From positions 62,001 to 126,000 of the forward strand of contig JAFTMH010000004.1 of assembly GCA_017452445.1 (NCBI GenBank): a DNA stretch of 64,000 bases, read 5' to 3'. This DNA is from Clostridia bacterium. GTDB taxonomy: Bacteria; Bacillota; Clostridia; Christensenellales; UBA1242. The stretch's first letter is position 1. Each line of letters begins with the position of its first letter. Made by a program: the position numbers and the translations under genes. Under the pieces are notes generated by a model. The model had not been told where the DNA came from, made no database searches, and saw only the letters and a list, made by a program, of their open reading frames with translations. Below, piece after piece: positions 60,215 through 64,000 of this stretch.

Positions 60215-60730
60215 TTAAAGCAGTTCAAACAATCTTTCTTTGTATTCTTCTTCTGAAATGATGCCACTGTCTCTCAAATGCTTCAATTCTTCAATTTTTT
60301 GTTTCTTTTCTTCATAAGCACGATTTTCAACAACTTCTTCTTGTCTTACTTCTCTTGGAGTGTTCATAACAATCACATCTGGCACCCACATTGAGCCCAA
60401 AAGCAACGCCCAAGCCAAGAAGCCACCAAAAACAAGCACCATCACAAATCCAGCAATAAAGATGCCATAAGAACTACGGAAATGCTTTCCCTTTTCTCTG
60501 ATTGAATACAAAAGCAAAACCGTTGCAATCAACCCACCAGCGAAAACTATAATCGCATACCACAAATTTGTCGAAAAACCTGTCAACGAAATGAAGTCTA
60601 AATATTTTTCAAGGCCTTTAACTTCGCAAATCACCAAAATTGAGATAACAAAACTTGCCAAACATGACACAAGGTTTGCAATTGCGCCCCATAAAACGAG
60701 GTTTCGTTTTTTGTTGTTCATATATTGCAT
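60215..60730 (-). CDS. Membrane protein with SHOCT domain
   Basis: 171 residues. Three membrane helices (about 13-35, 57-76 and 87-112) are followed by a charged linker and a C-terminal SHOCT domain (KIEELKHLRDSGIISEEEYKERLFELL-type, about 144-170). SHOCT is a short oligomerisation domain and gives no function. The ATG at 60730 has an SD (AAGGGGG) eight bases upstream. Confidence 0.8.
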   Translation of the reverse strand: MQYMNNKKRNLVLWGAIANLVSCLASFVISILVICEVKGLEKYLDFISLTGFSTNLWYAIIVFAGGLIATVLLLYSIREKGKHFRSSYGIFIAGFVMVLVFGGFLAWALLLGSMWVPDVIVMNTPREVRQEEVVENRAYEEKKQKIEELKHLRDSGIISEEEYKERLFELL

Positions 60731-60849
60731 TCAAAAACCCCCTTCTCGAATAATCTTTACCTGATAATGATATCATTATGCAGAAATGTTGTCAAATTAT
60801 TTTGAAATTTTCAAAATTTATAATACAATGCTCTTGTTGGAGAATTTTA

Positions 60850-61635
60850 ATGAGAGTTGAAAAACGAAAAATCGTGATTACTGGTGCTTCAAGTGGCATG
60901 GGACTTGGGCTTAAAAAATATTTTGAAAACCTTGGCGATGTTGTCATCGACATTTCTCTTGATGGAAAGGATTATCAATGCGATGTTTCAGATTACAAAG
61001 TGTTGAAAGATGCTTTTGACGACATCTACAAAAATCATGGCGAAATTGACATGCTTGTCACTTGTGCTGGTTATGGCATCAGTGGCGCAATCGAACTTTT
61101 GGACGAAGAAGCAACAAAAAAACAATTTGATGTAAACTTTTTTGGCACAGCAAACGCTTGCAAATATGCAATCCCCATGCTCAAACCAAATGGCAAAATC
61201 ATTGTTCTCGCATCAGCACAAGCAATGTTTCCAATTCCGTTTAGAGCATACTACAGTTCGAGCAAAGCAGCCGTTGACATGCTCGCCCAAAGTTTGCGTA
61301 TGGAATTGTCTCAAACCAAAATCCAAGTGACTTCTATTTGCCCTGGTGATGTCAAAACAAACTTCAGCAAAAACAGAGTAAAAGTTTATGAAACCAACGA
61401 AAGATATGGCCAAGCAATCAAACTTTCAACTCAACCATCTGAGAAGTCAGAAAACAAAAGAATGTCACCAGAATATGCAATCAAAAAGATTGCCAAAATC
61501 TGCGAAAAAAGACACCTCAAACCAAGATATATTATTGGAAAAAAATACAAACTTTTCAATCTTGCAAGAAGGTTGTTTTCAACCAACTTAATCAACAAAG
61601 TTACAATGAAAATGTATTACAAAAAGGGGAAATAA
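60850..61635 (+). CDS. Short-chain dehydrogenase/reductase
   Basis: 261 residues. It has the cofactor loop IVITGASSGMGLGLKKYF, CAGYG in place of N-N-A-G, Ser in VLASAQAMFPI and the Y-S-S-S-K pair. A basic C-terminal tail (LARRLFSTNLINKVTMKMYYKKGK) may touch the membrane. It belongs to the classical SDRs with an unknown substrate and is about equally distant from the other SDR in this window. The start at 60850 is set by an SD (GGAG); the frame is open 72 bases further. TATAAT (60819-60824) is a likely -10. Confidence 0.85.
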   Translation: MRVEKRKIVITGASSGMGLGLKKYFENLGDVVIDISLDGKDYQCDVSDYKVLKDAFDDIYKNHGEIDMLVTCAGYGISGAIELLDEEATKKQFDVNFFGTANACKYAIPMLKPNGKIIVLASAQAMFPIPFRAYYSSSKAAVDMLAQSLRMELSQTKIQVTSICPGDVKTNFSKNRVKVYETNERYGQAIKLSTQPSEKSENKRMSPEYAIKKIAKICEKRHLKPRYIIGKKYKLFNLARRLFSTNLINKVTMKMYYKKGK

Positions 61636-61650
61636 TATTTCCTTTTTTTT
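61626..61650 (+). terminator. Intrinsic terminator of the SDR gene
   Basis: GGAAAT (61628-61633), loop AAT, ATTTCC (61637-61642), then eight T. The stop codon TAA (61633-61635) forms part of the stem and loop. Confidence 0.75.
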
Positions 61651-61800
61651 ATTTTAATTTTTATATTTTAATTTGAAATTAAATTAAATAAATAATTAAA
61701 AATAAAATTAAATTAAATTGTCAAAAAGCCCTAAAATACGAGCGAATAATTATTTTTATTAATTTTTTTTTACAGCAATAAAATCAAAAATAATTAAATA
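61643..61800. other. Extreme AT-rich intergenic tract
   Basis: About 160 bp with very few G or C, made of phased A- and T-runs and reiterations of ATTAAATTAAAT (61678-61718 region). It lies between two convergent terminators and shows no ORF, promoter or RNA element. It could bend strongly or bind nucleoid proteins. Nothing else is seen. Confidence 0.6.
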
Positions 61801-61826
61801 AAAAAAGCGAAAATAATTTCGCTTTA
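61799..61826 (-). terminator. Intrinsic terminator containing the tlyA stop codon
   Basis: AAAGCGAAA (61804-61812) and TTTCGCTTT (61817-61825) pair around a 4-base loop; on the minus strand the T-run follows and the TAA stop (61826-61824) is at the first arm. Confidence 0.8.
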
Positions 61827-62543
61827 TTTTTTCAAATAAATTAAAAATTCGATATTTCCATCTCCACCTTTGATTGAAGATTCTGCAACCCCTTTACACT
61901 CGAAACCAAGCTCCGCAAAAACACTCTTAATGTTTTCAACAACCTTTTGATGCACCTTTGCATCTTTGATCACACCTTTGTGCTTTTTGGCATACTGCAA
62001 TCCCACTTCAAATTGAGGTTTGATAAGGGCAACAATCTCAACATTTTCAAAATCATTTGCAAGTTTTGGCGCAAGTTTGGCAAGGCTTACAAAAGAAACA
62101 TCAATCACAACAAAATTGACATCAGAAAAGTTGTTTTTGTCAAAAGTGAGGTAGTTTGTTTTTTCAAAATTGACCACTCTGCAGTCGTTTTTAACTTTGT
62201 CTGCAAGTTGCCCTTCGCCAGTGTCAACAGCATAGATTTTTTTTGCTCCATTTTGCAAACAAACATCAGAAAACCCACCTGTTGAAGCTCCAATATCAAG
62301 CACAACCTTGCCGTCAAGATTGCAAGCAAAATCTTCAAGCGCTTTTTGCAACTTAAAACCACCACGAGAGACAAATTCAAATGGCAAAGTTTCAAAATTG
62401 CAATCTTCTTCACACAAAAAAGAAGGCTTGTTTGCAACAACCCCATCAATCTTCACTCTTCCCATTTCAATCGCTTGTTTGGCTTTTTCTCGAGAGTTAT
62501 ACAACCCCTTTTCAAACAACAAAACATCAAGTCTTTTCTTCAT
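61824..62543 (-). CDS. tlyA: TlyA family rRNA methyltransferase
   Basis: 239 residues. An S4 RNA-binding domain (1-60) begins MKKRLDVLLFEKGLYNSREKA. The FtsJ-like methyltransferase domain has LDIGASTGGFSDVCLQ, the SAM site, and FVVIDVSFVSL and LIKPQFEVG with catalytic-type K-D-K-E positions. TlyA methylates 2'-OH groups of 16S or 23S rRNA. There is no SD. TAAAAT ends six bases before the ATG, so a leaderless mRNA is predicted. Confidence 0.92.
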   Translation of the reverse strand: MKKRLDVLLFEKGLYNSREKAKQAIEMGRVKIDGVVANKPSFLCEEDCNFETLPFEFVSRGGFKLQKALEDFACNLDGKVVLDIGASTGGFSDVCLQNGAKKIYAVDTGEGQLADKVKNDCRVVNFEKTNYLTFDKNNFSDVNFVVIDVSFVSLAKLAPKLANDFENVEIVALIKPQFEVGLQYAKKHKGVIKDAKVHQKVVENIKSVFAELGFECKGVAESSIKGGDGNIEFLIYLKK

Positions 62544-62549
62544 AATATT

Positions 62550-62577
62550 ATTTTATCACAATTTGCACTTTTGCCAA
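62550..62577 (-). promoter_or_regulatory. Promoter of tlyA predicting a leaderless mRNA
   Basis: Minus strand TTGGCA (62577-62572), 16 bp, TAAAAT (62555-62550) with TGA before it; then AATATT and the ATG at 62543. Confidence 0.6.
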
Positions 62578-62621
62578 AACATTTTTTGTGATTTTGCATA
62601 AGTTGATAATGGAGGCAGACA

Positions 62622-62804
62622 ATGAATTACACTCAAAACTACCACTGTGGTTGCTGTCAAAATCTTCGACCTCCTCAAAATTGCTTGCCACAACAATTGT
62701 GGTTGCATCAACCCCAATGCATAAATCCCCCTACACAATGTTTTGATGGCAACAACATTTTATATTTTGCAATAGGTTTTCTTGTTGCAAAAAACTGCAG
62801 ATAG
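62622..62804 (+). CDS. Cys/Gln/Pro-rich miniprotein
   Basis: 60 residues with seven Cys, starting MNYTQNYHCGCCQNLRPPQN and ending with a short hydrophobic stretch (NNILYFAIGFLVAKNCR). It is preceded by a good SD (GGAGG, six bases before the ATG) and followed by a strong terminator, so it is probably real. No family is recognised. The composition recalls small spore-coat proteins of Bacillales and Clostridia, which fits the sporulation genes present. A loose sigma-K-like element (ACA at 62579-62581, CATA at 62597-62600) lies upstream. The spore role is conjecture. Confidence 0.65.
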   Translation: MNYTQNYHCGCCQNLRPPQNCLPQQLWLHQPQCINPPTQCFDGNNILYFAIGFLVAKNCR

Positions 62805-62837
62805 AAAGGCAAAGTTTGTTTTGCCTTTTTATTTTTT
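62805..62837 (+). terminator. Intrinsic terminator of the Cys-rich miniprotein gene
   Basis: AAAGGCAAA (62805-62813), 6-base loop, TTTGCCTTT (62820-62828), then a T-rich run. It starts at the first base after the stop codon. Confidence 0.85.
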
Positions 62838-62884
62838 GTTGCATTTTTATTCTATACACGGCATATTTATTCATTTTGTTAAAT

Positions 62885-62908
62885 GAAAAAGAGGCATTAT
62901 GCCTCTTC
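62885..62908 (-). terminator. Intrinsic terminator with the pepF stop codon in its loop
   Basis: Minus strand AAGAGGCA (62907-62900), loop TAA (62899-62897), TGCCTCTT (62896-62889), then T-run. The loop is the stop codon itself. Confidence 0.8.
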
Positions 62909-64000
62909 AAACAATTTTAAATATTTTCTGCAAACCTCAAAAGCTTGATCAAAAGTTTGTTCATCTTCCAAATCACATTCTGCAATACGCAAAAGCGAAA
63001 TAGGGTCTTGAGAACCACCTGCAGACAAAAACTTTTTGTATTTTTCAACAAAACTTTCTTCATTTTTCAATTTATCAGCAATCAAATTTGCACTCAAAAA
63101 ACCTGTTGCATATTTATACACATAAAAGCTTGTGTAGAAGTGAGAATATGTCGCCCAAGCATACTTGTTTTCTTCGATAGGTTTGATTGAACCTGCAAAA
63201 TATTTATTTTCCAAATCTTGATATTTTTCACACAACAAATCTGCCGAAAGTGGTTCTTCGCTTTCGTATTGTTTGTGTGCGAAACACTCAAATTCTGACA
63301 GCATTGTTTGCACAAAAACAGCAGCTTTCATTTCTCGCAAGAAATAATCAACAAAATACAACTTTTCTTCTCTTGTTTTAGCGTTTTCAAGCAAATATTT
63401 CAACAAGAGCATTTCGTTGACAATGCTTGCAACTTCTGCCACAAAAATCACATATTCGCAAGTTTGAATTGGTTGGTTTTGATATGCATAATAAGAATGC
63501 ATTGCATGTCCCAATTCGTGTGCCAAAGCAAAAACTCCGTCCAAATCCCCTTCAAAATTTGTCAAAACAACAGGAGTTGCACCATAAGTGCTTGCAGAAA
63601 ATGCCCCACTTTGTTTGTTTTTGTTGGCAAACACATCAATCCATCTTTCTTTTTGAGCTTTGTCAATCAAAGATACATAATCTTCACCCAAAACAGAAAC
63701 GGCATTTTTTATCAAATCTATTGCTTCTTGATAAGTATATTTTGTTTCGACCTTTGCCACTGGTGCAATCGAATCATAAGTATACAATTCGTCAAGTCCC
63801 AACAATTGTTGCTTAATTTTGTGATATTTTGCCACAATTTCAGCATTTTGCCCCACTTTTTCAATCAACAAATCATAAACTTTGCGAGAAACTTCCTCAT
63901 CAAACAATGCCCTATCAAGTGCGCTGTCATATTTTCTCAATTTTGCAAACACGCAATCCTGTTTGACATTTGAAATGTAATTGTTTGACAAAAAATTGAT
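62897..64000 (-). CDS. pepF: Oligoendopeptidase F, C-terminal part (cut by window edge)
   Basis: About 367 residues of an M3-family peptidase. The reading frame stays open to the last base of the window, so the true start lies beyond it; the ATG at 63991 is internal. The zinc motif is HELGH in ALAHELGHAMHSYYAYQ, followed by the family's CEYVIFVAEVASIVNEMLL with the third ligand Glu. It degrades peptides of 7-17 residues in the cytoplasm. Its TAA stop is the loop of an intrinsic terminator. Confidence 0.93.
   Translation of the reverse strand: MNFLSNNYISNVKQDCVFAKLRKYDSALDRALFDEEVSRKVYDLLIEKVGQNAEIVAKYHKIKQQLLGLDELYTYDSIAPVAKVETKYTYQEAIDLIKNAVSVLGEDYVSLIDKAQKERWIDVFANKNKQSGAFSASTYGATPVVLTNFEGDLDGVFALAHELGHAMHSYYAYQNQPIQTCEYVIFVAEVASIVNEMLLLKYLLENAKTREEKLYFVDYFLREMKAAVFVQTMLSEFECFAHKQYESEEPLSADLLCEKYQDLENKYFAGSIKPIEENKYAWATYSHFYTSFYVYKYATGFLSANLIADKLKNEESFVEKYKKFLSAGGSQDPISLLRIAECDLEDEQTFDQAFEVCRKYLKLFEEA

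Noticed and set aside
63308..63973. 221-codon plus-strand frame opposite pepF
   Set aside because: Antisense to a clear M3 peptidase and rich in Cys, Phe and His, typical of shadow frames.

Overview
The window is about 64 kb of AT-rich DNA with the housekeeping gene content of a low-GC Firmicute of the class Clostridia. A complete spoIIIA operon (spoIIIAA to spoIIIAH) shows a lineage that forms endospores. The large 271-nt type of SRP RNA, the Asp23-nusB-xseA-xseB cluster and the ylxM-ffh-rpsP-khpA-rimM-trmD and rimP-nusA-ylxR-ylxQ-infB-rbfA clusters point the same way. The many lineage-specific unknowns and several reduced loci suggest an uncultured gut-type Clostridia (Christensenellales-like). 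That placement is an inference. No rRNA, tRNA, CRISPR array, prophage or insertion sequence was seen.

Layout: 1-2546 (minus strand) holds asp23-nusB-xseA-xseB-proS, with proS cut by the window edge. 2607-7368 is the spoIIIA operon. 7499-7838 is a plus-strand SRP RNA gene with a perfect promoter and an intrinsic terminator. 7876-10288 holds lineage-specific genes, two with mTERF-like repeats. 10319-12978 is gap, a membrane protein, rpiB and a low-molecular-weight phosphatase. 13100-18095 holds rsfS, a membrane protein, yhbY, obg, nth and lysS. 18276-22561 (mostly plus strand) holds an SDR, a Rho-like protein without a P-loop, lgt, a membrane protein and a DivIVA-like protein. 22615-27504 holds a HIT protein, a heavy-metal exporter and a marR / MacB-like ABC transporter / PH-domain operon. 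27631-32929 is the ribosome-maturation and SRP cluster. 33014-37642 holds hemW, lepA, thymidine kinase and efp. 37732-47332 is the nusA-infB operon, extended by nrnA, truB, an Nfo-like protein and a putative HExxH protein. 47494-52703 is frr-uppS-cdsA-rseP followed by a PolC-derived exonuclease. 52827-56800 holds a third mTERF-like protein, then rpsB-tsf with a long leader. 56985-64000 holds rlmH, two CPBP proteases, tadA, a SHOCT protein, an SDR, tlyA, a Cys-rich miniprotein and a partial pepF.

Themes: translation, ribosome assembly, RNA polymerase factors, cell-envelope lipids and sporulation dominate. The most notable observations are: (i) three proteins with mTERF-like helical repeats; (ii) six genes with no Shine-Dalgarno whose -10 box ends exactly six bases before the ATG, predicting leaderless mRNAs; (iii) a Rho homologue without Walker A; (iv) the polC locus reduced to the N-terminal, OB and exonuclease parts; (v) a dispersed 15-bp motif at three intergenic sites that has become coding in trmD; and (vi) many intrinsic terminators that contain the stop codon or the next promoter's -35 box.
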